From: Staphylococcus argensis
GTDB taxonomy: Bacteria > Bacillota > Bacilli > Staphylococcales > Staphylococcaceae
Reading direction: 5' to 3'
Assembly (NCBI RefSeq): GCF_002902305.1
Contig: NZ_PPPX01000001.1
Coordinates: 877,655-941,654 of the forward strand
DNA: 64,000 nucleotides
The position numbers were made by a program, and so were the translations under genes. Each line of letters opens with the position of its first letter. Positions within the stretch are counted from its first letter, which is position 1. The notes under the pieces are model-generated. The model saw only the letters and a program-made list of their open reading frames with translations, was not told the DNA's origin and made no database searches. This document shows, piece by piece, positions 27,327-37,259 of this stretch.

Positions 27327-30017
27327 TTATTTCTTGTGACGTAGCTTTGAAAGAATTTTTTCAAACTGATTAATATTGGCTTGACGTTGATGATAATGTT
27401 CTAACGCTTGTGTAAAGAATTTACGATAGTTGCTCGTCGTTAAGCGATTATCGAAAGATACGATAATACCTTGATCATCTTCATTACGAATTAAGCGTCC
27501 TAGACCTTGTCTAAAGCGTGTCACTGCATCAGGTAGAACATAGTCTTTAAATGGTGAGTTAAACTCAGACTGCATTAACCAATAACGCGTGCTGTGTTGA
27601 TTCATGAATGGTAATTTGGCGATCATCACACATTTTACGCCGTTCGCTTGAAAGTCAAATCCTTCAAAGAACGTATTTGTGCCAAGCAAGATTGCTTTGT
27701 CAAAGCTGTTAAACTGCTGTACCACTTTATAGTTTTGATTCTGCTGTTGAGTGAGCAGGATGTAGTCCTCAAATTCTGGCAAATCATATAATATTTCGTA
27801 AACTGCGTACATCATGCGATAGCTTGTGAATAGTATGAGACACTTAGATTCTACTTGTGTGATATAGGACACGATGTAGTTAATCATTGAGTGGATATAG
27901 TCCTCAGTATTTTGAGGATTATAGCTCGCTACATCATTGGGTGTAAAGACAGTTGGACGTTTCTTTGATGACAACGTAGGTGCGTCTATTTCGTAGCACT
28001 TCATCGGTTCATCGGTATTAAACCACTGTTGAAAATGTTTAAACGAATGATTAAACGTCAGTGTTCCAGAGATAAATGTGAGTGCCTTAAATTTATCAAG
28101 CACCTGCGACTTCAAGACATCTTTCACTGCAAAGTCTTTGATATGCAATTGAAGTGTTGATTTCTCATATTTATTTTTAAGCGACAGATAACAAGTATGT
28201 TGGTCTTTCAAACTTTGATAAATCGCTTTGAATTGATCGTTAATATACAGAAGTTGTTTACGGAAGTTCTTAATCGTTTTATGACTCATTCCATTAAAAT
28301 ATTCTAAAGTCATGTTTAATTTATGAATAATCAGCTTTATCTTGTCTTGGATAGACTCAGTATTGAATTCATAAACGAAGTGTAGCTTCTGTGCTTCATC
28401 GTCATACATGTGCTCTGGAAGGATTGAATTATAAATTTCTGTAAAAAGTGCTTCATTTAACTCATGTAATTCATTGATATCCGTTTTTAATCCAAAGACG
28501 TCAATCGGTGGAATATCTAATTTCTCTAGTATGCGTTGTTGTTCGAGTTGGTCCACATCGTAAAGCATCTTCTCGTTCTCTGTCTTCCCTATTAAACCGA
28601 GTTGATACTTTACATCAGCATAACTCAGCGTCGTTGTGACTTGATTTAGCGCATATTCAGGTAAACGGTGTGCCTCATCGATGATACAATCATCAAAAAG
28701 TTGATAAATCGCATTATCTTGCGACGCATGAATGAGATGTGCATGATTGGTGATACCAATTTGAATATTATGAGCATTACGTTTGATGTAATTGTAATAA
28801 TGCAAGTCATTTTTCACAGGTACATAGGTCTCAATCTTCTGGTCAAAATACATTTTTTGTCCGCCTTTGAGATTGAGCTCGTGAATATCTCCAGTTTGTG
28901 TTTCAGTCACCCATATGAGGAGTTGCATTTTTAAAATATTCACTTCATAGTTCGTTGACGGTTCTTTTAATATTTCGCTGATTAAACCAAGTGAAATATA
29001 ATCTTTCTTACTTTTAATCATAGACGCATTAATTTTTAAATTAAGCGCTTCTTTAAGTTTCGGGATATCTTTTTCTAATAGCTGATGTTGTAACAACTTC
29101 GTATTTGTAGAAATCATCACGTGTTGGCCTGTTTCAAAGTTGTACATTAAGGCCGCCAATAAATAAGCGAGTGATTTTCCACTGCCAAGCGGCGCTTCAA
29201 TCATCGCTTTATCGCTATGCATGAGCTGTTCTAATATAAGCTCAGTTAGATATAGTTGTTGTGGTCGATAAGTTAAATCTAGAGCTTCGGTCACTTCTTT
29301 ATACAATGATTTAAGTGAATGGATAGCAGGCTTTGATGGTGCCTTGAAGTCTACTTGCTTACGATATAGTACTTGTTCGAATTGTTCGAAGTCTTTCGAA
29401 ATGGTTGTTTGGTTGCTATGACGTACCATATTAAAGATAATATCATGTAAATCGTACTTGAGATTTTTACTTAAATAATATATTTGCTTTAACGTATCAA
29501 CAGGTAGTTGCTCTAACTTTTGAAAGGCTGTAATCATCAGTTTAGCTGTGGTCGTTGCATCTTCATCAGCACGATGAGCATGTGCTAAGTCGATATCATG
29601 TTTTTCAGCGAGCTCGCTTAATTGATAACTTTTATCTGTAGGAAAAGCGATCTTGAATAGTTCAAGTGTATCTAGCACTTTCTTAGGTTTATAGTTGATG
29701 TGACAGTCCTTAAAAGCCCGTTGAATAAAGTTCAAATCAAAGGCAACATTATGTGCTACGAAGATACAATCTTGCAACTTCGCATGTACCGTTTGAGCAA
29801 TATCTTTAAAATAAGGCGCTTGATTAATCATTTCTTGTTCAATTGCTGTTAAAGCTTGAATGAAAGGAGGAATCTCAAGATCTGTATTGACCATTGAATG
29901 GTACGTATCGATAATTTCGTTATTACGTACGAAAGTGATTCCTATTTGAATAATTGCATCCGTCTCTAGCTGATTTCCAGTCGTCTCTAAATCGACCACG
30001 GCATAGCAAGGTTGCAT
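27327..30017 (-). CDS. dinG: DinG-family exonuclease/helicase-like protein
   Basis: An 896-residue fusion of an N-terminal DEDD-type exonuclease (VVDLETTG, Asp9 and Glu11; [18 protein letters not shown]) with an XPD/DinG-type helicase domain. The Walker [15 protein letters not shown] lies near residue 275 and the DEAH box is IDEAHRLPE. The four cysteines of the iron-sulfur cluster of true DinG helicases are not apparent between Walker A and DEAH, in line with the S. aureus protein that I recall as an exonuclease lacking helicase activity. C-terminal motifs [14 protein letters not shown] are intact. It follows birA by 21 bases. Confidence 0.93.
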   Translation of the reverse strand: MQPCYAVVDLETTGNQLETDAIIQIGITFVRNNEIIDTYHSMVNTDLEIPPFIQALTAIEQEMINQAPYFKDIAQTVHAKLQDCIFVAHNVAFDLNFIQRAFKDCHINYKPKKVLDTLELFKIAFPTDKSYQLSELAEKHDIDLAHAHRADEDATTTAKLMITAFQKLEQLPVDTLKQIYYLSKNLKYDLHDIIFNMVRHSNQTTISKDFEQFEQVLYRKQVDFKAPSKPAIHSLKSLYKEVTEALDLTYRPQQLYLTELILEQLMHSDKAMIEAPLGSGKSLAYLLAALMYNFETGQHVMISTNTKLLQHQLLEKDIPKLKEALNLKINASMIKSKKDYISLGLISEILKEPSTNYEVNILKMQLLIWVTETQTGDIHELNLKGGQKMYFDQKIETYVPVKNDLHYYNYIKRNAHNIQIGITNHAHLIHASQDNAIYQLFDDCIIDEAHRLPEYALNQVTTTLSYADVKYQLGLIGKTENEKMLYDVDQLEQQRILEKLDIPPIDVFGLKTDINELHELNEALFTEIYNSILPEHMYDDEAQKLHFVYEFNTESIQDKIKLIIHKLNMTLEYFNGMSHKTIKNFRKQLLYINDQFKAIYQSLKDQHTCYLSLKNKYEKSTLQLHIKDFAVKDVLKSQVLDKFKALTFISGTLTFNHSFKHFQQWFNTDEPMKCYEIDAPTLSSKKRPTVFTPNDVASYNPQNTEDYIHSMINYIVSYITQVESKCLILFTSYRMMYAVYEILYDLPEFEDYILLTQQQNQNYKVVQQFNSFDKAILLGTNTFFEGFDFQANGVKCVMIAKLPFMNQHSTRYWLMQSEFNSPFKDYVLPDAVTRFRQGLGRLIRNEDDQGIIVSFDNRLTTSNYRKFFTQALEHYHQRQANINQFEKILSKLRHKK

Positions 30018-30038
30018 AGAGTGTCCCTCCTCTCTGTG

Positions 30039-31010
30039 TTAAAGCTCTATGTCTGCACTCATCAATTTACGTTGTTGGCCTTGTTTGTCTTCGATAATTA
30101 AGAAACCATCTTGATCAATATCAATTGCTCGTCCATCAATCGTTTCGTCATTTTCAGTGAATCTTAAAGATTTATTCCAAATATTTGAAGCTTCGATATA
30201 TTCTTCGCGAATATCACTGAAGGGTTGCTTCACGAATTGATTGTAGCGATAATTAATTTCTTTAATTAAACGTTGTAAAAATGCATAGCGATTAATCTTC
30301 TCATTAGCATGTAAGCGCATGCTAGTGGCTTTTGAACTCAATTCACCTTCAAAGTCTTCAGCATAGTGATTCATGTTAATGCCAATGCCGCAGATGACAG
30401 CTTCAATACCGTCATTGTTAGCTACCATTTCTGTTAAGAAACCGCAGACTTTGCGTCCATCAATATAGACATCATTAGGCCATTTAACAGTTACTGGATC
30501 CAAGGAGAACTGTTGGATTGCATCTCGTATACCTAGGGCGATAAATAAATTGAAAGTCGTGATCATTGAGAATGGTACTTGAGGTCTCAAGACGAGTGAC
30601 ATCCATAATCCTTTACCTCTCGATGAATTCCAAGGACGATTGAAACGTCCACGCCCCTTCGTTTGTTCGTCGCTTAACACGAGATACGAGTCATTGTTAC
30701 CGACTAACAATTGTTTCGCGAGTAATTGCGTTGAATCGACACTTGAGTGAACTTCAACGTGATCGAAACAATCCTGTTGCTGAATCAATGGAAGTACGAT
30801 ACCACTATACCATTTGTCTGGTAAGTCAATTAAGCGATACCCACGCTGATTGACGGATTCGATATGGCATCCCTCTTCTTTCAAACGATCGATGACTTTC
30901 TTAACAGCTGTGCGAGAAATGCTGAGTTGTGTTGCAATATATTGACCAGAAATGTATTCAGATTGGTGTTCGTATAACATTTGTATAACATCTTTACTGT
31001 ATTTCGACAT
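30039..31010 (-). CDS. birA: BirA, biotin protein ligase and repressor
   Basis: A 323-residue bifunctional protein: it attaches biotin to acceptor proteins through biotinyl-AMP and represses biotin synthesis and transport genes. The winged-helix DNA-binding domain is at about 1-65 (ISGQYIATQLSISRTAVKKVI). The ligase domain has the biotinyl-AMP loop GRGRFNRPW, KWPNDVYIDGRKVCG and CGIGINMNH. The C-terminal SH3-like domain ends in KLMSADIEL. Its start overlaps the end of cca by 17 bases. No biotin operator is seen in this window, so its targets are elsewhere. Confidence 0.95.
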   Translation of the reverse strand: MSKYSKDVIQMLYEHQSEYISGQYIATQLSISRTAVKKVIDRLKEEGCHIESVNQRGYRLIDLPDKWYSGIVLPLIQQQDCFDHVEVHSSVDSTQLLAKQLLVGNNDSYLVLSDEQTKGRGRFNRPWNSSRGKGLWMSLVLRPQVPFSMITTFNLFIALGIRDAIQQFSLDPVTVKWPNDVYIDGRKVCGFLTEMVANNDGIEAVICGIGINMNHYAEDFEGELSSKATSMRLHANEKINRYAFLQRLIKEINYRYNQFVKQPFSDIREEYIEASNIWNKSLRFTENDETIDGRAIDIDQDGFLIIEDKQGQQRKLMSADIEL

Positions 31011-32199
31011 GTTGATCCATCCATTCTAATAATGCTTTTTGTTGATTGATGACTTGCTCATTGACTACAGCGAGTTCTAACGCTCTGAGGGCATATTTCA
31101 CCCATTTTCCGCCTTTAAGTCCAGTGTGAGACATTAAATCTTTCCCCGTAACGGCAAGTTCGTTGCGTTGTCGAATCGGAAGTTGTTGTGCAATCTCCTC
31201 TATCGTTTGCATATTAAATATTAATGGCGAAGCGGTAGCGATATCATTGGATGAGAGTGATTTTTGTAATTGGAACCACATCTTAGCCTCTTTGGAGCCA
31301 TAATCATAAATATATGTACGAAGTTGTTTCTTCGTAGTAATTGTCGGGAGCGCTTGAATCATAGCCACTAATTTTGTAACTTCTTTTTTCTCATCATTAC
31401 TTATTTTAAGATGTGCAAGTGGCATCTCGAGCGGTTGTTGTACGTTCAGTATAGCTAGAAATGTTGTGAAAGATAAAGGTTCAACGACTTGCATCTTGTT
31501 CATATCATAACTTTTAAAATAAGGTAGATAATCAAAAGCTTGCATATCCACCATATTACGATAACCTCTCGGTGTTTCATCACCTGATAACAACTTGCGC
31601 AACTCGACCACGACACGCTCTACAGAAAGATATTCGAGAGACGAACAATTCTCCTCCATCGCTGTATAGGTCGCTTGCTCAATATCGAAGCCTAACTGTG
31701 CTTGAAAACGTAAACCACGAAGTATACGTAACGCATCTTCATCAAAGCGTTCCTGTGCTTCACCAACCGTACGAATTAGCTTGTGATGAATATCTTCACG
31801 GCCGTTAAAGTAATCATGTAGTTGATAATCTGTATCCATCGCCAGTGCATTCATCGTGAAATCGCGTCGTTTCACATCTTCGTACAACTCACGTACGAAA
31901 TATACTTCACTAGGTCTGCGATGGTCAGTGTACTCAGCTTCAGCTCTAAAGGTCGTGATTTCGTAATTCTCTCCGTGATACACGACATTAATCGTCCCGT
32001 GTTCCTTACCGACAGGAATAGTCTTATCGAATAATGTTTCGACTTCATCAGGCGTAGCGCTTGTCGTGATATCAATATCGTGAATCGTGCGATCCATTAA
32101 ATAATCACGAACACAGCCACCCACGTAATAAGCTTGGTAGCCGTGATCTTCTAACTGTTCTAAAAGTGGTTTCGCTTGTTCAAATAACGTATTAGTCAT
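30994..32199 (-). CDS. cca: CCA-adding tRNA nucleotidyltransferase
   Basis: Adds or repairs the 3' CCA of tRNAs without a template. The 401-residue class II enzyme shows YYVGGCVRDYLM and the metal-binding DIDITTSATPDE, then the nucleotide-selecting DEDALRILRGLRFQAQLGF in the neck region. The TTG at 32211 begins a longer frame, but ATG 32199 lies right after GAGGGAG and matches the relatives, so it is chosen. It overlaps the end of bshA by 8 bases, consistent with coupling in the operon. Confidence 0.95.
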   Translation of the reverse strand: MTNTLFEQAKPLLEQLEDHGYQAYYVGGCVRDYLMDRTIHDIDITTSATPDEVETLFDKTIPVGKEHGTINVVYHGENYEITTFRAEAEYTDHRRPSEVYFVRELYEDVKRRDFTMNALAMDTDYQLHDYFNGREDIHHKLIRTVGEAQERFDEDALRILRGLRFQAQLGFDIEQATYTAMEENCSSLEYLSVERVVVELRKLLSGDETPRGYRNMVDMQAFDYLPYFKSYDMNKMQVVEPLSFTTFLAILNVQQPLEMPLAHLKISNDEKKEVTKLVAMIQALPTITTKKQLRTYIYDYGSKEAKMWFQLQKSLSSNDIATASPLIFNMQTIEEIAQQLPIRQRNELAVTGKDLMSHTGLKGGKWVKYALRALELAVVNEQVINQQKALLEWMDQHVEIQ

Positions 32200-33325
32200 A
32201 AACTCCCTCAATTAACTGTTGATAGTAATGTTCGTATTGATCCGTGATGAGTTCGGAACCGAAACGTTGCTCTATATCAGTCAACATATTGCTTTGTAGA
32301 CGTTGATACAACTCTTGGTCGTTGAGGAGTTGCAACGCATAGCGACTGGCTGCATCACTATCGCCCACGTCGACGATATAGCCTGTTTCTCCATGTTTAA
32401 TTACTTCTTTGATACCGCCAGCGTTGGATCCAATAGGTACGACACCTGTCTTCATGGCTTCAAGTAAAGTTAAACCAAAGCTTTCTTTCTCGCTGAGTAA
32501 TAACACTAAATCAGCCATTTGATAGAACTCACTCACCCAGTCTTGCTTACCTAAAAATAAAATGTCATCTTGAAGATTCATCTCATGTACTTTCGCTTTC
32601 ATATCCATGAGTTCTGGACCATCTCCGAGCAAGAGTAGTTTCGCTGGTTGTTCTGCTCTTACCTTCGCGAAAGTATCAATAATCGTATCGATACGCTTTA
32701 CTTTGCGGAAGTTTGAAACATGGATAAGTACTTTTTCTTCTGGCTGAATATTGTAATATGCTTTCAACGACTCATCGTGCTTTGTTTCAAATTCGGTTTC
32801 TCTAACGAAATTATAGATTGTCACAATGTCTTTATCGGGTTGCACGATATCATAAGTTTGTTGAGCTAAAGCGTTGCTGACACTGGTTACGAGATCACTT
32901 TGTTCAATGCCGAACTTAATGCCGTTACGTAATGTGTGATCATATCCGAGTACGGTGATATCCGTACCGTGTAAGGTCGTCATAATCTTAACATCTTTTT
33001 TCTTCGCCATTTGTCTGCCTAATATACCACAGACTGCATGAGGCACAGCATAATGCATATGCAGAATATCCAGGTCATATTCATCGATGACTTCAGCGAT
33101 CTTCGTACTGAGCGTGATATCGTAAGGTGCATAGCGAAAGACAGCATACTGATTCACTTCTACTTGATGGAAAGTAATATTTGGAAGCGGCTTACGTATT
33201 CTAAAAGGTATGTTAGACGTGATAAAATGCACGTCATGGCCTCGTTCGGCAAGTTTAATTCCTAATTCAGTTGCTATAATTCCTGAACCACCCATCGAAG
33301 GATAGCAAGTGATACCTATCTTCAT
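32192..33325 (-). CDS. bshA: BshA, bacillithiol synthesis glycosyltransferase
   Basis: Catalyses the first step of bacillithiol synthesis, joining GlcNAc to L-malate. The 377-residue GT4 glycosyltransferase opens with KIGITCYPSMGGSGIIATELG, the acceptor/donor glycine loop; the C-terminal Rossmann half contains LIHVSNFRKVKRI, KLLLLGDGPE and the donor-binding EKESFGLTLLEAMKTGVVPIGSNAGG. Length is normal. Products of brxA and ypdA, also in this window, use or recycle the thiol. The gene lies 44 bases after the mazG-like gene and overlaps cca. Confidence 0.96.
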   Translation of the reverse strand: MKIGITCYPSMGGSGIIATELGIKLAERGHDVHFITSNIPFRIRKPLPNITFHQVEVNQYAVFRYAPYDITLSTKIAEVIDEYDLDILHMHYAVPHAVCGILGRQMAKKKDVKIMTTLHGTDITVLGYDHTLRNGIKFGIEQSDLVTSVSNALAQQTYDIVQPDKDIVTIYNFVRETEFETKHDESLKAYYNIQPEEKVLIHVSNFRKVKRIDTIIDTFAKVRAEQPAKLLLLGDGPELMDMKAKVHEMNLQDDILFLGKQDWVSEFYQMADLVLLLSEKESFGLTLLEAMKTGVVPIGSNAGGIKEVIKHGETGYIVDVGDSDAASRYALQLLNDQELYQRLQSNMLTDIEQRFGSELITDQYEHYYQQLIEGVYD

Positions 33326-33369
33326 ACGCGGGCCCTCCTTTATCTCTCTTTAACGGGTCGATAGATTAA

Positions 33370-33687
33370 TTATTTACGTTCAAAGCGATTTTTATCACGT
33401 GTGTTGAACTTCTTCATCGTTTCATCAAAGCTTTGTGTCATATCGATACCTAGTGAATTGGCGATACATAATAAGACAAACAGATTATCGCCTAGTTCAG
33501 CTTCAATCGTATTCTCTTCTTCTGTAGATTTCTTTTTCTTTTCACCATAATAATGATTGATTTCTCTAGCTAACTCTCCTACCTCTTCAGTAAGACGGGC
33601 TTGAAGTGCGAGTGGTGAGAAATAACCGGTCTTAAATTGGCTGATATAGTCATCCACTTCTCGTTGCATTTCTGACATCGTCTTCAT
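33370..33687 (-). CDS. MazG-like nucleotide pyrophosphohydrolase (YpjD)
   Basis: A 105-residue all-alpha NTP pyrophosphohydrolase of the MazG-like type, expected to hydrolyse (possibly non-canonical) nucleoside triphosphates. The metal-binding EEVGELAREINHYYG and the downstream EAELGDNLFVLLCIANSLG carry the ExxE and ExxxD motifs. The ATG at 33687 has AAGGAG 9 bases upstream. It is the first gene of the operon that continues with bshA, cca, birA, dinG, dnaD, nth and ypoC, as in other Bacillales. Confidence 0.9.
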   Translation of the reverse strand: MKTMSEMQREVDDYISQFKTGYFSPLALQARLTEEVGELAREINHYYGEKKKKSTEEENTIEAELGDNLFVLLCIANSLGIDMTQSFDETMKKFNTRDKNRFERK

Positions 33688-33999
33688 GTAAACTCGCTCC
33701 TTAATTTAATAAACATTTCCTATCTAGTATAGCTTAAAACGACGGTCGATGCATTATTCGTGCAATGACTTGAAGTGTGTTTGAGATTTGAAAATATGAG
33801 TGATTTTAGAAGAAACTCATAAGCGACAGTGTATAAAAAAGTGGAAGCAAACATGTGTAGCATTCTGTTAAAGTGAGAAGCATTTTAAAAAGAGACAAAA
33901 TCTCAAGTGGTGATCATTCTCGCGTTAAGGATACAAAAAAGCCGTTCCAGAACGCTAAAGAACGGAACGGCTCATCATTAATTTATAAGCTATCTAAGG
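33688..33999. other. Intergenic region with terminator
   Basis: 312 bases. The right part upstream of the mazG-like gene contains a minus-strand TATACT near 33729 that could be a -10 box, without a good -35. The left end holds the yugP terminator. The middle is AT-rich with nothing recognised. Confidence 0.65.
33940..33972 (-). terminator. Terminator after the aro/yugP gene group
   Basis: Arms agccgttcc (33940-33948) and ggaacggct (33964-33972), loop 15 with its own small stem, followed on the minus strand by TTTTTTGT. It ends the transcript that includes yugP. Confidence 0.88.
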
Positions 34000-34707
34000 T
34001 TATTCACTATTACGCGCCATTAAGATAAATCTTGCTAGTTCGGCCATAGCTACTGCAGTTGATGCAACGTAAGTCATTGCCGCAGCAGATAATACTTTCT
34101 TCGCGTGTTTGTGTTCTTTCTCATTGACTATGTTCAAGCGTTGAATTTGTTTCATCGCACGATTACTTGCATCAAACTCAACTGGTAAAGTAATCACTGA
34201 GAAGAGTACCGCGAGTGAGAACAGTGCCACACCGATCCACATTGCTGTTGAACCGAGTGGTGAATGTACCAATGCTGTTAAGATGATACCAGCTAAGATA
34301 CATAAGTACCCAAAGTTACTACCGATGTTAGCAAGTGGTACGAGCGCTGAACGGAACTTTAAGAAGAAGTAACCTTCAGCATGTTGAATTGCGTGCCCTA
34401 CCTCGTGGGCTGCAATTGCCGTACCTGCTACAGATGGGCGATCATAGTTCTGTGGAGATAAGACAAGTACTTTCTTACTTGGATCATAATGATCAGTAAG
34501 GAAGCCTTCCCCTCTCGCTACCTCGACGTCATAAATACCGTTGGCGTGAAGGATTTCGAGTGCGACTTCACGACCTGTCTTACCACTAGTTGAACGCACT
34601 TGCGCGTATTTCTCGTAGTTCGACTTCACTTTGTGTTGTGCCCATAATGGAATAACCATCAGGACAATGAAGTATATAATCATATAAATAAAAGACAAAA
34701 TACTCAC
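34000..34707 (-). CDS. Membrane zinc metallopeptidase (YugP-like)
   Basis: A 235-residue membrane protein of the Zn_peptidase_2 (YugP) family. The zinc motif HEVGHAIQHAEGY is HExxH with a nearby acidic/histidine ligand. A hydrophobic N-terminus (ILSFIYMIIYFIVLMVIPLWAQ) is followed by further membrane segments at about 120-175 and near the end. The substrate is not known. It is the last gene of the group starting at aroC, 15 bases after ypjA, and is followed by a strong terminator. Confidence 0.88.
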   Translation of the reverse strand: MSILSFIYMIIYFIVLMVIPLWAQHKVKSNYEKYAQVRSTSGKTGREVALEILHANGIYDVEVARGEGFLTDHYDPSKKVLVLSPQNYDRPSVAGTAIAAHEVGHAIQHAEGYFFLKFRSALVPLANIGSNFGYLCILAGIILTALVHSPLGSTAMWIGVALFSLAVLFSVITLPVEFDASNRAMKQIQRLNIVNEKEHKHAKKVLSAAAMTYVASTAVAMAELARFILMARNSE

Positions 34708-34722
34708 TCCTTAATCATTATT

Positions 34723-35337
34723 TTACTGACTTCCTTTAAACCGGTCAACTAATTGCTCCCCTACATGACGCGTCATTACGATGTACAGAATGATAGCGCT
34801 GACACTTAACCAGAAAGTAAAGTAAGCAATCAAATTTAAATGTGAAGCGATAAATGGATAGACCGGATATTGTAAAAAGACGTAATCGATAACATCGTTA
34901 TGAAATAGCCAAACTATAGCGATAATCAGACCCATCCAACTCAAACGCATTCTTGGACTAAACAGGATAGCTTCAAGCGCCATTATGCCATGAGACAACA
35001 TCAATAACATGCCAGTAATCGTCCACATGTCGTAACTGATCATGAGAATTAAATTGATGACTACCGCCCATACACCATATTTGAACAGACTCGTAAAAGC
35101 AAGTGCTTCGAAGATGGTAGACCTTTTACCCAGCAGATAAAGCCCAAGAATGATAGTCAGAAATAAAGTAGCAGTTGGACTATCTGGCACAAATGCTTTA
35201 AACAACCATGGTGCATGCGCTAGTTGATCTTTGTACCAGATATAGCCATAGATTGTTCCAGCTAAGTTACAGATGAATAGCAACCAGAGCATGCGTTTAG
35301 AATACAGTAGATGAAACCAAATCGTTTGATAAACCAT
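34723..35337 (-). CDS. DUF1405 membrane protein (YpjA-like)
   Basis: A 204-residue integral membrane protein of the DUF1405 family, function unknown. About six hydrophobic segments are seen from LLFICNLAGTIYGYIWY to the C-terminal FTFWLSVSAIILYIVM. The open frame continues upstream into ypiB, but the ATG at 35337 has AGGGGA eight bases before it and lies just after the ypiB stop, so the long start is rejected. It is placed between ypiB and the peptidase gene, as in Bacillus. Confidence 0.85.
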   Translation of the reverse strand: MVYQTIWFHLLYSKRMLWLLFICNLAGTIYGYIWYKDQLAHAPWLFKAFVPDSPTATLFLTIILGLYLLGKRSTIFEALAFTSLFKYGVWAVVINLILMISYDMWTITGMLLMLSHGIMALEAILFSPRMRLSWMGLIIAIVWLFHNDVIDYVFLQYPVYPFIASHLNLIAYFTFWLSVSAIILYIVMTRHVGEQLVDRFKGSQ

Positions 35338-35341
35338 AATA

Positions 35342-35899
35342 TTAGTCCCCTGATGACGAATTGAGTGAACGTAGTGAGAATTGATTAAGTAGATGTGAGA
35401 ATTGGAAGAAGAGCTCACGTTCATTCATTTGTAAACTTAAATCAATATTATCTTTCAAGTAATCGATAATCAATTGCTCTCGTTGGGTAGTCAAGTTCAA
35501 GCGTTGAATATCTTGAGCATAGGATCGATAATGCGGTGAGTGTAGAAGCTGTTGTAACAGTAACTCGTCTAACCGCAAGTCTCTCACTGCATCTTGCGGG
35601 AAATGGAGCTTAATATCAAATGACTCCAATTCCGAAGTGATTTCATAAAAGATTTCGTTCGTATTGATCAGCGTAGAATAATCATTTGAAAAACGAATAC
35701 CTTGAGCATCCGCGCCTTCGATACTTAATTCAAGTGTGGGATGAGATGGAATCATTTCATCTACGAAGTGCACTTGATTGAGTAACTCTGGCGTCGCCTT
35801 GATATAGTTTAGCACCCATACACTAATTCGTGATTTGAAATGATAGTTAAACAACAGATATTCAATGTAATTGACTTTAAACTGTGTTAATTGATTCAT
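35342..35899 (-). CDS. ypiB: YpiB family protein (UPF0302)
   Basis: A 185-residue soluble protein of the YpiB/UPF0302 family. The N-terminal half (FNYHFKSRISVWVLNYIKA) is the family domain, and the C-terminal IDYLKDNIDLSLQMNERELFFQFSHLLNQ belongs to the IDEAL-like region seen in YpiB. Its exact function is unknown. The start at ATG 35899 (MNQLTQFK) has AGGAGGTG upstream; the extension to 35926 runs over that site. A 16-arm-base hairpin (35915-35949) lies just before the ribosome site. Confidence 0.85.
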   Translation of the reverse strand: MNQLTQFKVNYIEYLLFNYHFKSRISVWVLNYIKATPELLNQVHFVDEMIPSHPTLELSIEGADAQGIRFSNDYSTLINTNEIFYEITSELESFDIKLHFPQDAVRDLRLDELLLQQLLHSPHYRSYAQDIQRLNLTTQREQLIIDYLKDNIDLSLQMNERELFFQFSHLLNQFSLRSLNSSSGD

Positions 35900-36012
35900 A
35901 CCCACACCTCCTTTATTTAGGTACACTTCAAGTAAAGAGTGACCTAAATTTAAATCAATTGTACAAACGTTTTAGACATACTACGTACATTCGCATGTCA
36001 CTTGATCAACCA

Positions 36013-37257
36013 TTATTGTTGTAAACGTTCAGCTTCCTCATGCCAAGTTTCATTCGCTGGATCTAACTCGAGTAAGCGATCTAGAATTTCTCGCCCTTCT
36101 TCCACATGACCAATTTCGATAAGATAGAAATAATAATCGCCTAAGAAAGCGGACTGCGTCTTAAGGGTAGGATAAGCCAATTTGAAGAAGTGTTGTGCCT
36201 CTTTGTCACGTTCTTCATGACCGTATGCAACCGCGAGATGCCATTCGAACACTGGATCGAGATCTTCCTCATCTACATAAGATAAGAGGTTAATAATAGA
36301 TTCATAATCCTCCTCTTGTCGGTAAAAGTCACTGAGCACAAGCACAGGTTCGTGATATGCAGGATCCACTTCTAATGCTTGAACTAAATGTTCAACCCCG
36401 TCATTGGCATCACCGTGCTCTAGTTCAAGTGTACCTGTTGATACCATTAATTCTTTGTAGAATTGACTTAACCGCAAGCCTTCATTTCCGATCTCAATTG
36501 CATCTGGATAATTCTTCTCTTCTGAATATAAATGTTGTAAGTAGAGATACCCTTGCATGAAGTCAGGGTCTTTAGATAATAAAGTGCGTACTAATTTCGT
36601 CGCTTCTTGTATTAAATCATTTTTCTCATAAGCGATAGCTTTCTTGAAGTAATCCTCAGAATCCATTTCTTCTTCGCTCATTTCATCGAAGAGCTCAATT
36701 GCATCCGTATAGTTACCACTTTGTAAACTACATACTGCTAAACGCGAGAAGAGATTCACGTGATTGACTTCATACTCTCCTGTCTCAAGTACAGTTTCGT
36801 ATTCACTCGTTGCGCGTAAATATTGACCGTCATAGAAGAGGAGCTCTGCTAAAGCGAAATGAATAATTGGATCGTTAGGCTCAAGGTCAATCGCTTGGTT
36901 TAATTTATCAATCGCTACTTCAATCATATTGATTTGTTGATAGAGATCAGCTTCCAACATGAGACGTTCTGGAGACAATTCGACTTCAGTTAAATACTCG
37001 AGTGCTTCATCGGTTTCATTCTCTGCCATTAAACCTTCAATAAAGTAAATTAAGACTTCACTTTCGTCAGGATACTTATGATAGAGCGTGCGGAAGACCT
37101 CTAACCCTTGAGGAGTCAGACCGAAGTTATATAGCGTCTCGCCTAGGATGAATAATGCATCATCGTTAGAAGTCGTTAAGACCTCATTCACTCTTGAATC
37201 TAAATTGTCGAGTTTCTGCATATTGATATCATCAATTAGTTTGTAAATCTCTTGCAT
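36013..37257 (-). CDS. Tetratricopeptide-repeat protein (YpiA-like)
   Basis: A 414-residue protein made almost entirely of TPR-type helical hairpins, such as AIDKLNQAIDLEPNDPIIHFALAEL and HFALAELLFYDGQYLRATSEYE, with no signal peptide. It is likely a protein-interaction scaffold in the cytoplasm; its partner is unknown. The gene starts 2 bases after the aroA stop and is followed by a 113-base gap before ypiB. Its place after aroA is conserved in Bacillales, but I see nothing that ties it to aromatic synthesis. Confidence 0.88.
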   Translation of the reverse strand: MQEIYKLIDDINMQKLDNLDSRVNEVLTTSNDDALFILGETLYNFGLTPQGLEVFRTLYHKYPDESEVLIYFIEGLMAENETDEALEYLTEVELSPERLMLEADLYQQINMIEVAIDKLNQAIDLEPNDPIIHFALAELLFYDGQYLRATSEYETVLETGEYEVNHVNLFSRLAVCSLQSGNYTDAIELFDEMSEEEMDSEDYFKKAIAYEKNDLIQEATKLVRTLLSKDPDFMQGYLYLQHLYSEEKNYPDAIEIGNEGLRLSQFYKELMVSTGTLELEHGDANDGVEHLVQALEVDPAYHEPVLVLSDFYRQEEDYESIINLLSYVDEEDLDPVFEWHLAVAYGHEERDKEAQHFFKLAYPTLKTQSAFLGDYYFYLIEIGHVEEGREILDRLLELDPANETWHEEAERLQQ

Positions 37258-37259
37258 AA

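Noticed and set aside
35338..35424. 29-codon extension of the DUF1405 gene into ypiB
   Set aside because: The ATG at 35337 has its own Shine-Dalgarno just after the ypiB stop, and the extension is hydrophilic and unlike the family.
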